Assembly (NCBI GenBank): GCA_949752745.1
Contig: CATKHT010000039.1
Location: forward strand, 1-64,000
Length of the DNA stretch: 64,000 nucleotides
Reading direction: 5' to 3'
From: Protula sp. h YS-2021
Taxonomy: Eukaryota; Annelida; Polychaeta; Sabellida; Serpulidae
Part shown: in pieces, positions 47,426 to 55,800 of the stretch
Position numbering within the stretch: the first letter of the stretch is position 1
Layout: each line of letters opens with the position of its first letter
Notes under the pieces: generated by a model
What the model saw: only the letters and a program-made list of their open reading frames with translations
Databases searched by the model: none
What the model was told of the DNA's origin: nothing
Program-made: the position numbers and the translations under genes

Positions 47426-48012
47426 AACATACTATGAAAATGATCCTCATTCCTGAATATGAATATAAAATGTTGTTAGAAAAGAAGGGAAAAGATGGTG
47501 AAATCGAAACGAAAGTGAATAAACTTTTACGTGGGAAACGAACTCGTGAAAAGGCAATAGAAATGTCTCAAGTTCTTGGCCGTCATTTACGAACAATTCA
47601 GTCGCAACAACAGCGGCAAAAGTCTGTTACATCATCCAAAGCAGAAAAATCAGAAAAGTCCCAACAGTTTCTAAGTCATTTTCAACCTATTTATCATGTA
47701 AAACTAACACAACTTCTAGCAGAACTTAAGAAATATGGTACGAGATGGACAGATAAAAATGAACTTGTTTTAAAAACAGGTACTGTCATTACAAATTCCA
47801 ACATTATTGATTTGTTGAAAGAAGCATTGGTTGCTACAAGAAGAAAAGAACAACGAGAACCACCGCATGGTTGGAAGCAGTTTATTGAGGAAATTGTAGA
47901 TGCTAATATTCCAAAAACTGTTTTTGGTAAAAAGACAACTCGTGAAGATATTACAAAAGAGATACAACAACGTCAACAAAGGTTGTTTCCAGAAGGATGG
48001 GAAACTTTTTAA
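47422..48012 (+). CDS. Polinton conserved protein of unknown function (PW-like)
   Basis: 196 residues, charged and mostly helical, with a likely coiled coil at about 15-80 (KGKDGEIETKVNKLLRGK, then a Gln-rich stretch), a central region about 85-150 with WTDKNELVLKTG, and a conserved-looking C-terminus ending FPEGWETF. By position between the ATPase and capsid genes it resembles the PW-type genes of described Polintons; I rely on position and character, not a clear motif. Starts at ATGA on the previous stop and overlaps the next gene by 16 bases. Confidence 0.7.
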   Translation: MKHTMKMILIPEYEYKMLLEKKGKDGEIETKVNKLLRGKRTREKAIEMSQVLGRHLRTIQSQQQRQKSVTSSKAEKSEKSQQFLSHFQPIYHVKLTQLLAELKKYGTRWTDKNELVLKTGTVITNSNIIDLLKEALVATRRKEQREPPHGWKQFIEEIVDANIPKTVFGKKTTREDITKEIQQRQQRLFPEGWETF

Positions 48013-48206
48013 CATGGATTAAAGAGCTATGGTGTTGTTGTTGTAAAGAAAATGGAAATAAAAATACTATTCCTGTAAAAATTAGGTGTGTTAGTGCTTG
48101 TTGTCAGGGAGAAGTAGTAGATACCAATTTAGATCATGTAGATAGCAATTTAGACAATAATGTAGACAGCAATGTAGAAAGTGAGAATGAAGAGTGTCAA
48201 ACATGA
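47997..48206 (+). CDS. Small protein with myristoylation/palmitoylation-type N-terminus
   Basis: 69 residues beginning MGNFLTWIKELWCCCC. Gly2 with Thr6 fits the N-myristoylation rule, and four consecutive cysteines at 13-16 are classic palmitoylation targets next to a myristate; two aromatic-rich turns lie between. Residues 28-37 have further Cys (CVSACC), and the C-terminal third is acidic with repeated (D/N)VDSN units. A membrane-associated adaptor, for example for capsid-membrane contact or release, is plausible but inferred. It starts inside the previous gene. The downstream gap to the minor capsid gene is 54 bases. Confidence 0.65.
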   Translation: MGNFLTWIKELWCCCCKENGNKNTIPVKIRCVSACCQGEVVDTNLDHVDSNLDNNVDSNVESENEECQT

Positions 48207-48260
48207 AGTAATGTATATACACATCTAGTCTATCTACATCACATAAACGATTTAGCTGCC

Positions 48261-49025
48261 ATGGAGTCAACAAGTTTTTACATTACTTTACCCAGCAATG
48301 CTAGTATGAACTATTATCCCAACAACAAGACTTCAAATTATCAAATTCGTATGCCTCGAACCATCTATCTGAACGGAAAATATGAAGTGGCTTTAGCTGA
48401 AATTCAATATCCACATACATGGACAACCATGAGACATGGAATGGACTATTCTATTCAGTATCGACAACAACCACTGAATGATGTTGTTCTTGACACAATC
48501 AATATTCCTTATGGTTACTACAGATCCATACAAGAAATATGTCATGCAGTCAATGAAGAAGCAACTAATTCTATGAAAGATGACCTTAAAGAAGGTATTC
48601 GGATAAAGTATGATAAAATTAGACGACGCGTTTTTCTATATCTAAAATATGGCTTTGAAGTGTCATTCTCCACTGGATTAGCTGAGATTTTAGGATTTAT
48701 CCCAAATCAATGGTATACTGAAACGTGTACAGCTGAATATAAAGCTGATGTGAAACAGGGGTTTTATACACTTTATGTGTACTGTAGTATTTGCGAGCCA
48801 CAAGTTGTTGGTGATTATTATGTTCCTTTGCTACGTTCTGTTGCAATACAAGGACATGATGGAGACATTATCATGAAAACTTATGGAGAACCTCATTATG
48901 TTCCTGTAAACACATCCAAATTTGATGTGATAGAAGTGAATATTAAGGATGACACAGACCATAATGTTCCATTTCAAACTGGGAAGGTGATCTGTAAACT
49001 TCATTTTCGACCAAAAGCATTATGA
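48261..49025 (+). CDS. Polinton minor capsid protein (penton-like single jelly roll)
   Basis: 254 residues, the usual size for the PX protein. It starts MESTSFYITLPSNAS and contains motifs seen in this family: an SNxxYYPxNKxxxY-like N-terminus, LNGKYEVALAEIQYP near 37-51, a segment ILGFIP near 142-147, and a C-terminal LHFRP. The family forms the five-fold vertex capsomers. Located between the accessory genes and the major capsid gene, with its stop overlapping the next start in ATGA. Confidence 0.9.
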   Translation: MESTSFYITLPSNASMNYYPNNKTSNYQIRMPRTIYLNGKYEVALAEIQYPHTWTTMRHGMDYSIQYRQQPLNDVVLDTINIPYGYYRSIQEICHAVNEEATNSMKDDLKEGIRIKYDKIRRRVFLYLKYGFEVSFSTGLAEILGFIPNQWYTETCTAEYKADVKQGFYTLYVYCSICEPQVVGDYYVPLLRSVAIQGHDGDIIMKTYGEPHYVPVNTSKFDVIEVNIKDDTDHNVPFQTGKVICKLHFRPKAL

Positions 49026-49378
49026 AAGCATACACACACAATCCATCTATTTATCGCAACCATTTTCTTCGTCAAGTGGGTGGAGAATTACCAGGATTTA
49101 AAGGAGCGCGAATACAATATGGAGATGGTATTGGTTCAATACTGGGATCATTGGCTCGAAAAGCTATTCCACTGCTTAAGGCAGGGGCTAAAATCGTTGC
49201 ACCACATCTTAAAAAGGCTGCAAAAGATGTCGCGAAAGATGTTACAGGTCGAGTAGCACAACGTATGTTTGGTGATGAGTTAGGAGGACAAAAGAGAGCG
49301 AAACCAGCAAAACCTGTCAGAAGGCGAAAGGCAGCTAAACGGATAACATCAACAAAATATAAGAAAGATATTTTTTAA
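49022..49378 (+). CDS. Polinton basic virion core-like protein
   Basis: 118 residues with an N-terminal part containing VGGELPGFKGARIQYGDG, a Gly-rich entry to an Ala/Leu/Lys amphipathic helix (about 35-75) and a strongly basic Lys/Arg/Pro/Ala tail (about 88-118). Proteins of this type in Polintons and adintoviruses are compared with adenovirus core proteins pX/pVII or pVI; this assignment rests on composition and gene order. Sits between the minor and major capsid genes with an ATGA overlap upstream and a 2-base gap downstream. Confidence 0.8.
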   Translation: MKAYTHNPSIYRNHFLRQVGGELPGFKGARIQYGDGIGSILGSLARKAIPLLKAGAKIVAPHLKKAAKDVAKDVTGRVAQRMFGDELGGQKRAKPAKPVRRRKAAKRITSTKYKKDIF

Positions 49379-49380
49379 TC

Positions 49381-50754
49381 ATGTCTTTAATTCATAATCA
49401 TTCTTGTGAATGTAGTCTTTCTCCATTAGAATGGTTTCACATACCACCAACGCAAACTGCTGTAGAAAAAAGCTATAATGTAGACTATCAACCACTAACT
49501 ACTATTAGAGAAGGTGCTCCAATAGAATTCTACATTCCTGCGAGTACCGAAGAATATCTAGATTTAAAGAACAGTAAACTCCATATTGTATGTCGCATTG
49601 TAAAGGTTGATGGAGAAGCGTGTGGTGTAGATGATAACGTGTCATGTATCAATGATTTGTTTAATGGGTTATGGTCTAATATTGAATTATTTCTAAATGA
49701 TCGATTGGTATCACATAGTAACAATACTCATGGTTATACCAGCATCATATCTCATCTCATTCATGACTCGGAAGAAAGTCTCAATTCTGAGCGCTCTATG
49801 CGTCTCATCTATAAAGATACTGCCGGGTCAATGAATACTCATCAGGTGAAAAGACCTAATCATGAAAGATATGTATCAGGTTTTCATGTAAATATTGAAG
49901 GTGGTGATATAGCTGAAACAGGAAATAATGGTTTACATAATCGCTATTTGCATACACGTCTAAGCCGTGAGTTTATGCTTACAGGTGGTATAAGGGTAGA
50001 TTTGTTTGAGCAGGATCGTTATCTTCCCAATGGTGTTAGTATGAAATTACGTTTACATAGACAAAAAGATGAATATGTATTAATGGCTGCAAATAATGGT
50101 TTTAAAGTAGAAGTGAGAGAAGCGTTTTTAACCATTCGCAAAGTGAGGGTTAGTCCAGGTATTCAGTTGGGACATGCAGATGCGTTGATGAAAAGTCCTG
50201 CTAAGTTTATTGTTACTAGAAAAGAATGTAAAGTTTTAGCTATTCCAACTGGATTTCAATCTTTTGTGAAAGATAGCATCTTTTTAGGCCAATTACCAAA
50301 ACGTATTGTCATTGGAATGGTTCATAATGAATCCTTTGCTGGAACAGTATTGAGAAATCCATACAATTTTGAACATTTCAATCTTAACTTTATGCAGCTT
50401 TACTCTGATGGTGAACCAGTCCTATCAAAACCTCTCAAGCTTGATATAAATCAAGGCAAATATCTTGATGCTTTTGAAACACTTTACAAATCTTTTGATA
50501 GACTGGATGGTGAGAAAAGTTCGATTATAAAACGGGAAGATTGGCCTAGAGGTTATTCTTTATTTTCTTTTGACTTAACACCTGATTATGATGGTGCGGA
50601 TCATTATGCCCTTATCAAACATGGGAATTTGAGACTAGAAATGAATTTTGCTGGTGCCTTGCAAAATACAGTCAATGTTATAGTGTATGCTGAATTTGAT
50701 AACATTGTTGAAATAAGTGCAAATCGTAGCATTCAATTCGACTACCAGTCATGA
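49381..50754 (+). CDS. Polinton major capsid protein (double jelly roll)
   Basis: 457 residues, typical for the PY protein. Family-type features include an N-terminal segment ending IEFYIPASTEEYLDL (about 49-63), LWSNIELFLNDRLV (about 97-110), the YLHTRLSREFMLTGG region, LPNGVSMKLRLHR near 216-228 and LRLEMNFAGAL near 419-429, as in the double-jelly-roll capsids of Polintons and many eukaryotic dsDNA viruses. It assembles pseudo-hexameric trimers of the icosahedral shell. No breaks seen. Its stop overlaps the protease start in ATGA. Confidence 0.93.
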   Translation: MSLIHNHSCECSLSPLEWFHIPPTQTAVEKSYNVDYQPLTTIREGAPIEFYIPASTEEYLDLKNSKLHIVCRIVKVDGEACGVDDNVSCINDLFNGLWSNIELFLNDRLVSHSNNTHGYTSIISHLIHDSEESLNSERSMRLIYKDTAGSMNTHQVKRPNHERYVSGFHVNIEGGDIAETGNNGLHNRYLHTRLSREFMLTGGIRVDLFEQDRYLPNGVSMKLRLHRQKDEYVLMAANNGFKVEVREAFLTIRKVRVSPGIQLGHADALMKSPAKFIVTRKECKVLAIPTGFQSFVKDSIFLGQLPKRIVIGMVHNESFAGTVLRNPYNFEHFNLNFMQLYSDGEPVLSKPLKLDINQGKYLDAFETLYKSFDRLDGEKSSIIKREDWPRGYSLFSFDLTPDYDGADHYALIKHGNLRLEMNFAGALQNTVNVIVYAEFDNIVEISANRSIQFDYQS

Positions 50755-51188
50755 ACACGAAGCAGATAGAAGCCATCCTATCCCATGATGCCACGACAAA
50801 AGACTTGTTTCAAGGTGTGTTTGCCATGGACCAGTTACCATCTTTACAACGCGGTGCCTATGTCATCAACACAGACGATCATGATGAGCCAGGAGAGCAT
50901 TGGGTGGCAGTATATTATGACGAAGACCCTGCAGAATATTTTGACTCTTATGGACTTTTACCTATAGACAGTCGTTTGAATAAGTTTTTAAAGTTTAATT
51001 TCATTTATAATTCAGTTCCATTACAAACACCAATATCCTCTACATGTGGATTTTATTGTGTGTATTATATAATTCAAAGAGCTCGAGGACATAGTCCTTT
51101 TGAAATCATTGATGTATTAAGAAGAAGTGATGGTGATTTTGTTGTAAAGGATTTTGTATATAGACATTATAAACCATTATTTTATTGA
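50751..51188 (+). CDS. Polinton maturation cysteine protease (adenain/Ulp1-like)
   Basis: 145 residues. The catalytic set of the family is visible: H50 in GEHW, D65 in FDSYG, Q92 just ahead of the nucleophile and C99 in STCGFYC. It is a short form of the C5/Ulp1 fold, as in other Polintons, and is expected to cleave capsid and core precursors during virion maturation. Last gene of the plus-strand group, with the poly(A) signal 67 bases downstream. Confidence 0.95.
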   Translation: MNTKQIEAILSHDATTKDLFQGVFAMDQLPSLQRGAYVINTDDHDEPGEHWVAVYYDEDPAEYFDSYGLLPIDSRLNKFLKFNFIYNSVPLQTPISSTCGFYCVYYIIQRARGHSPFEIIDVLRRSDGDFVVKDFVYRHYKPLFY

Positions 51189-51254
51189 TGTTGTATTAGT
51201 TAAGTTGTATTAGTTAAGTTATTGGTAATTGTGAATTGTATTATGAATATTGTA

Positions 51255-51260
51255 AATAAA
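51255..51260 (+). terminator. Poly(A) signal of the plus-strand Polinton genes
   Basis: AATAAA 67 bases past the protease stop, facing the minus-strand signal at 51288-51293. Confidence 0.75.
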
Positions 51261-51287
51261 CAAGACAGTTTTATACAACATTCTTTG

Positions 51288-51293
51288 TTTATT
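51288..51293 (-). terminator. Poly(A) signal of the minus-strand Polinton genes
   Basis: TTTATT on the plus strand reads AATAAA on the minus strand, 47 bases past the stop of 51340-51738. With the opposite signal 28 bases away it makes a compact convergent terminator. Confidence 0.75.
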
Positions 51294-51339
51294 GTGTTAT
51301 ACATTATTTACATTTCAACAATTATTTCACATTGAATTT

Positions 51340-51738
51340 TTATTTTACAAATACATTCAATACATCAATAAACACATGCCATTCATACCAATCTAAATTA
51401 ATATATGTATCATAGACATTACATTCACGTTTGTAAATGCTATGAAAACTAGCATAACACTGTCCACTACCAAACTTTATTATTTTAACATCTTCATGTT
51501 CAGACAGTTTCAGTTCATATCCATGATCATTCATGTCAATGTTCATCACCATAACACACATGGGATGCGTCAGTTCAATGGACTTGGTGCCTCGCATGAG
51601 TTGCACTCCTTCCTCTTTGAATTCAAGCGTCAGGTTCTTTCCAATCCAATGCTTGTAACAGAGCGTGCCATTCCACTGTGTTGAGGGTGATGTAGTCGTA
51701 GCATTTTGTAAGCTCGTCATATTGGCGAAATCGTACAA
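51340..51738 (-). CDS. Polinton PC4-like protein D
   Basis: 132 residues from the first Met; Met7 at 51720 is an equally good start. The two-module layout of the family is visible: KNLTLEF....SIELTHP followed by EDVKII and NLDWYEWHVFIDVL near the C-terminus, the last being the beta-strand plus W-helix signature shared with the clear PC4 homologue at 52403-52759. The first module begins before the 51623 stop of the neighbouring gene, so the two coding regions really do overlap by about 100 bases in different frames. Diverged; DNA binding is inferred. Confidence 0.65.
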   Translation of the reverse strand: MYDFANMTSLQNATTTSPSTQWNGTLCYKHWIGKNLTLEFKEEGVQLMRGTKSIELTHPMCVMVMNIDMNDHGYELKLSEHEDVKIIKFGSGQCYASFHSIYKRECNVYDTYINLDWYEWHVFIDVLNVFVK

Positions 51739-51973
51739 ACACGTCTAAATAGTTCTCAGTCACACGCACTTCTAAATCCTCTGAGAGTTTCAGGAGAAAG
51801 CCAGGTATCCTCAGCTTCTCTAGATGGTCTTTCAACACAGATTGTTCGTCAGTTGATAGAATGATATACTTTCCAAAATGTTTTAGCACGATGTCATCAT
51901 ATACGTTTCTCAGATATGAGAATCCATGCGTAATGGGTTCATATTCCGATAAAAAGTCTTCCATCTCGTTCAA
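51623..51973 (-). CDS. Polinton PC4-like protein C
   Basis: 116 residues. Acidic N-terminus, then a first module (KYIILSTDEQSVLKDHL, about 35-52) and a second one (LEVRVTEN and DYITLNTVEWHALLQAL, about 67-110). The ITLN..EW..LL signature matches the PC4 family member at 52403-52759. A short 45-base gap separates it from gene B, and its 3' part overlaps gene D. Probably an ssDNA- or RNA-binding accessory of replication or transcription, by inference only. Confidence 0.68.
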   Translation of the reverse strand: MNEMEDFLSEYEPITHGFSYLRNVYDDIVLKHFGKYIILSTDEQSVLKDHLEKLRIPGFLLKLSEDLEVRVTENYLDVFVRFRQYDELTKCYDYITLNTVEWHALLQALDWKEPDA

Positions 51974-52018
51974 CAGTCAGATGAACTATGAGCTGTCTCC
52001 TTGTCTGCAAAGACGTTT

Positions 52019-52390
52019 TTATGCTCGCAAGATGGTGAAGAGTGGATGTTGTATCACTTCTAGGAATCGTAAGACTGCGCGCCAGTTCTTGATATCAAAG
52101 ATGATCAAATCTGTATATGGTGTATCTGGCACAACTCCCTTATAATCCTCTGGATAATCCTGTAAAAGATTTCTACAGATTTCTACACGTATGTTAGAAT
52201 CATATTCAGCCACCGTCACTTCCACTTTATTTTCAAGTCTACGTTTAAACCCATGTTCAAGTGGTATGTTTTTAAAGTCTTTCCACACTTCAGGTTTAAA
52301 CCGATGATAACTTGTCTGAGAACCTAGTATCACTTCATTCCTATCATTTACAGTAAGGTAAGCACCACGGTTCAGCATGAGTGCATTCAT
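52019..52390 (-). CDS. Polinton PC4-like protein B
   Basis: 123 residues. First module about 8-45 (AYLTVNDRNEVILG, RFKPEVWKDF), second about 53-115 (KVEVTVAEYDSNIRVEI, then IIFDIKNWRAVLRFLEV). The second module has the beta-beta-beta then W-helix order of PC4, with an expanded loop in the middle. Twelve bases separate it from the canonical PC4 gene upstream. Function inferred from fold resemblance. Confidence 0.68.
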   Translation of the reverse strand: MNALMLNRGAYLTVNDRNEVILGSQTSYHRFKPEVWKDFKNIPLEHGFKRRLENKVEVTVAEYDSNIRVEICRNLLQDYPEDYKGVVPDTPYTDLIIFDIKNWRAVLRFLEVIQHPLFTILRA

Positions 52391-52402
52391 GTTTTTACCT
52401 TG

Positions 52403-52759
52403 TTATGAGTCGTCTTCTTGTCTGCGAAGCCTTTTATCCACTTCTTTCACCTGCTTCTTCAACATTTTCCATTCAGGTATTGTCAGCAAGATTCCCTTTT
52501 TCGTTGGACGGTTTTTTCCAGTCCCCTCATCTCTCAGGTACTTGCGAATGTTTACCACTCCTTCATTGCTTTGTTTCATAATCTTGATATACTTTCCATT
52601 TCCTAGAGAAAGCATTCCATCCCACGACTGTGGTGTTGGTGCTGTCTCCACTTTCAATTTCTTGATGGTAGTGGTAGGATTTTTCACTTTTAAGTCTTTA
52701 ACTGCATCTGCAAGAGTATCCATATCAGTTGTAGATCTCTTACGACTTTCACGTTCCAT
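52403..52759 (-). CDS. PC4/SUB1-family single-stranded DNA-binding protein
   Basis: 118 residues. A charged N-terminus with a basic KKLKV stretch precedes a PC4 domain at about 50-113: GNGKYIKI, VVNIRKYL, then the family hallmark PTKKGILLTIPEWKMLKKQV. Cellular PC4/SUB1 is a nuclear ssDNA-binding transcription coactivator also involved in replication and repair; bacteriophage and giant-virus relatives exist. In a virus replicating by a protein-primed mechanism with long displaced strands, an ssDNA-coating role is plausible. It has its own TATA box overlapping the polymerase stop, so it heads a separate transcript with genes B-D. Confidence 0.88.
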   Translation of the reverse strand: MERESRKRSTTDMDTLADAVKDLKVKNPTTTIKKLKVETAPTPQSWDGMLSLGNGKYIKIMKQSNEGVVNIRKYLRDEGTGKNRPTKKGILLTIPEWKMLKKQVKEVDKRLRRQEDDS

Positions 52760-52813
52760 GTTAACACTTCAATGTTCACACCTCAAATAACTCTTCCGTT
52801 GGAGGACCTCCCC

Positions 52814-52821
52814 CTTTTATA
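52814..52821 (-). promoter_or_regulatory. TATA box of the PC4 gene group
   Basis: TATAAAAG on the minus strand followed by GGGG, 55 bases upstream of the PC4 ATG. It overlaps the TAA stop of the polymerase gene at 52817-52819. Confidence 0.7.
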
Positions 52822-55800
52822 CCACAGCCTTGTAATGTCCATGCGCTAAAGTGGAATAGCCATCACTCATCACATATCGCTTGTCGTCATATGGGGAGAG
52901 GGCTACTTTCCTCAACTTCTCCGAGAAAAGCTGGTGACTATGACTTCGGATAATGTGTCCTGTAGCCATCGTTTGAGTTTTCTTAAACAAACTGTCTCTA
53001 TACTGCACATGGTTAATGCGTCTTTGACACGCGCGAGTGATGCCTTTGGCCGTACGTTTTTCTTTCCCACCACACAATAAACTGTACATTTTCGGTCTGA
53101 GTCCAACAAACTCTTCAATAGGGACGCCTGCCGTCTCATCCTTCATTTTCCCGAGCACTTTTTTGTTCACGTTGGAATGTAGGAAATGATCCGGTGGATA
53201 GTCACTTGTGTCGAACAGGTCAGCATCCTGCTGCATATCCTTGTAGATATCTTCCGTTTCTATGTCGTAACATAGACTGTCGGTGTCGCTGAACAATAAC
53301 TTGGCATTGGGATACTTGACCATGATGTAGTTGTAATGAAAGTTGAACATAAGCACTTTGCTGAGGTCGAGAATGGTGAAACCAACTTGAATGGGTTTAT
53401 CCAGAAGCAAATCCACTTTGCGCAAATGTACCGCGGTCAAATCTTCGTTGAAAATTTTGAATTTGTGGAAAGAAGGTTTGGCTACAAGTTTCTTGAACCG
53501 CTTTTCCTTGTGAACAAGTTCAACATTGATTCGCTTTCTCACATTTTCCATGGTTTTGCCAAACACTGAGTTGTTCATCAGTTTGAAGAAGTCTTTCTCA
53601 AATGGGTTCTTGGCCAATTTTCTCTTTTCCGTGTTCAAGGTAATGTATTTTGCCAACCATTTGCTCTGTTCAAACATGATGGCGCGATGTACTTTAGTGA
53701 CTTTCAACCCCAGTGAGACGTACTGTTGTAAATTCCTGTAATGAAGTACATATTTCTTCTTGTCAGACAAGTTAGGAATGAGCTTTTCACTGGGTTTGCC
53801 TTTCATGCTTAGATCTTCCAGTAGCTTCTGACTGTACTCTGACAATTCTCCAAATTTGACACATTTCCGTTCTGGAGCCACTGGGTAGTAATTATGACGA
53901 TCATGGATTGAATTTGGATATTCTAAATCCACTTCCAAAATGAATCCAATGTCATCATCTTCATCCACATCCATGAAGTCAATGGATTCTGGCTCGCTCA
54001 CCCACATAAATCCTCTTTGTGGCATGCTTTGTGACATGGCCCAGCCATACAAGTTGTTTGCGTCGAGGTACATCAGGTAGTTGTTTGGTATCTCAGAATT
54101 GTATTCTGCTACGTAGGGATTATTTGCTTTCGCATACTTGTGTGTGATCACGGATATTCCTCCACGTATGCCTTGCTCAACCATTTGGTACATGTCAATG
54201 TCATTGATCAATTCCAACTTCACCTTTGTCGCTTTTAACATTGCATCCCACGACAGTCCTGGTGCTGTATAGTAATGAGCGGGATCCAATTCATACGTGT
54301 TGAGACATACTTGACGAAAGTTTTCAAACACGTCAGCTAGTAATAACACATCTGATTTCAGGTACAGGTCGTGGTATTCACCAAATGTTGTACAGTTGAA
54401 TGTATCCCACACCTTCTGCGCATGTGCATAATCCTCATCGCTAATGTCCTCTTCGCTAAGCTGACTATAAAACTTGTCCTTTGATGGTAGCTGTGTTTCA
54501 GCAAACTTGGATGGCTCGTCCACGTAATCGTAGGGGTACACTCCCTTTCTCAACAGCAAATCTTGCTGGTTACTATCGTGAATGTGAGAGGTCATGTTGT
54601 AGAAGTTATCTTTCCCTTCTGCTGCAAGGTTGGATACCAACTTCTGTAGGGAGGTACTCATGAACTGAAAGCTGTCTGTAAATTTCAGATTGCTCATGGT
54701 GAATGCAATATATTTCTCAATGGTGTTGGGAATGACTGTAATCGTTTCATCTTTGAATTTCCCAATTTCCTCCATGATAAGGTGACTGTCATAACCTCGC
54801 AAATTGTGGAAAAACACAGGAATGATAAAAGAATCTTTATCCCCCTGCTTATCCTTTCTAAGTCGGAATTGTAAGTTGCATTCACTATGTGCAGCTCCGC
54901 GATATTTACCATTGATATGGTCATGATCTCTCACACGATCTGCTCCTAGAGGTTCATGACAAATGTAGCAATCAACAGCGTTCTTAAAATTCTCTTTGTC
55001 TTCGGAAGTCATAACCATTCCCTTTGGCCGCTCTAAACCACGTACAATACGATCACGTTCATTCAACATATGGTCTAAAAAGACCTTTACGGCATTGTCT
55101 CCTCGATACACGACTGGTGCACGTGTGTTGTACTGGCTCACAACCACATAGGCAAAGCTGTTTGGACGATGATGTTGATACTTGTCTCCTTCATGCTTTT
55201 GCGTGAAACATTCAAAGTCTGCATAAATCACAAACGGTGCTCGTTGTTGTTTAGCCACATTCTTGAACTTGATGAAGGGTTCCTTGGGAAATGATAAACG
55301 TTGCGCGCCATGCTTGCCACACACTTCACGATGCTCATCTAAAAGCTCTTGTCGCATAAACCCGTGAAGACAGTTGAAACAATAAAAAGCTGCACCATTA
55401 TGCTTTGATCGATAAGACATAAGTCTGCTGAAATTCTTGATGAGGCAGTAATGCCTTTTCTTGTCATCGCTAATCAAAAGCAAGTTGATTTCTCTCGCAC
55501 TGGTGTTTCGACTCAGTTGTATTGGAACAACTACATCTTGTTCATATCCAAACACGTTAATGGACACATCATTCTCCTTTTCAAACTTTGGAATGTCTGT
55601 AATCGGTGTCGGAAATGCCATACCCTCTACCTTTAATTCCTTCTCAAATGGCTTGTAATTATTCACGCGATTTGCATTTCTGTCATGAGGGTGAAGGTAT
55701 GCCAATACTGACCATAAGAAACACTTGTTGTCATCATTCTTAATGTTTATCACACCATTTGTTTTCTTCACTTTCTTCGGTAGTGGAATAAAACTACTCG

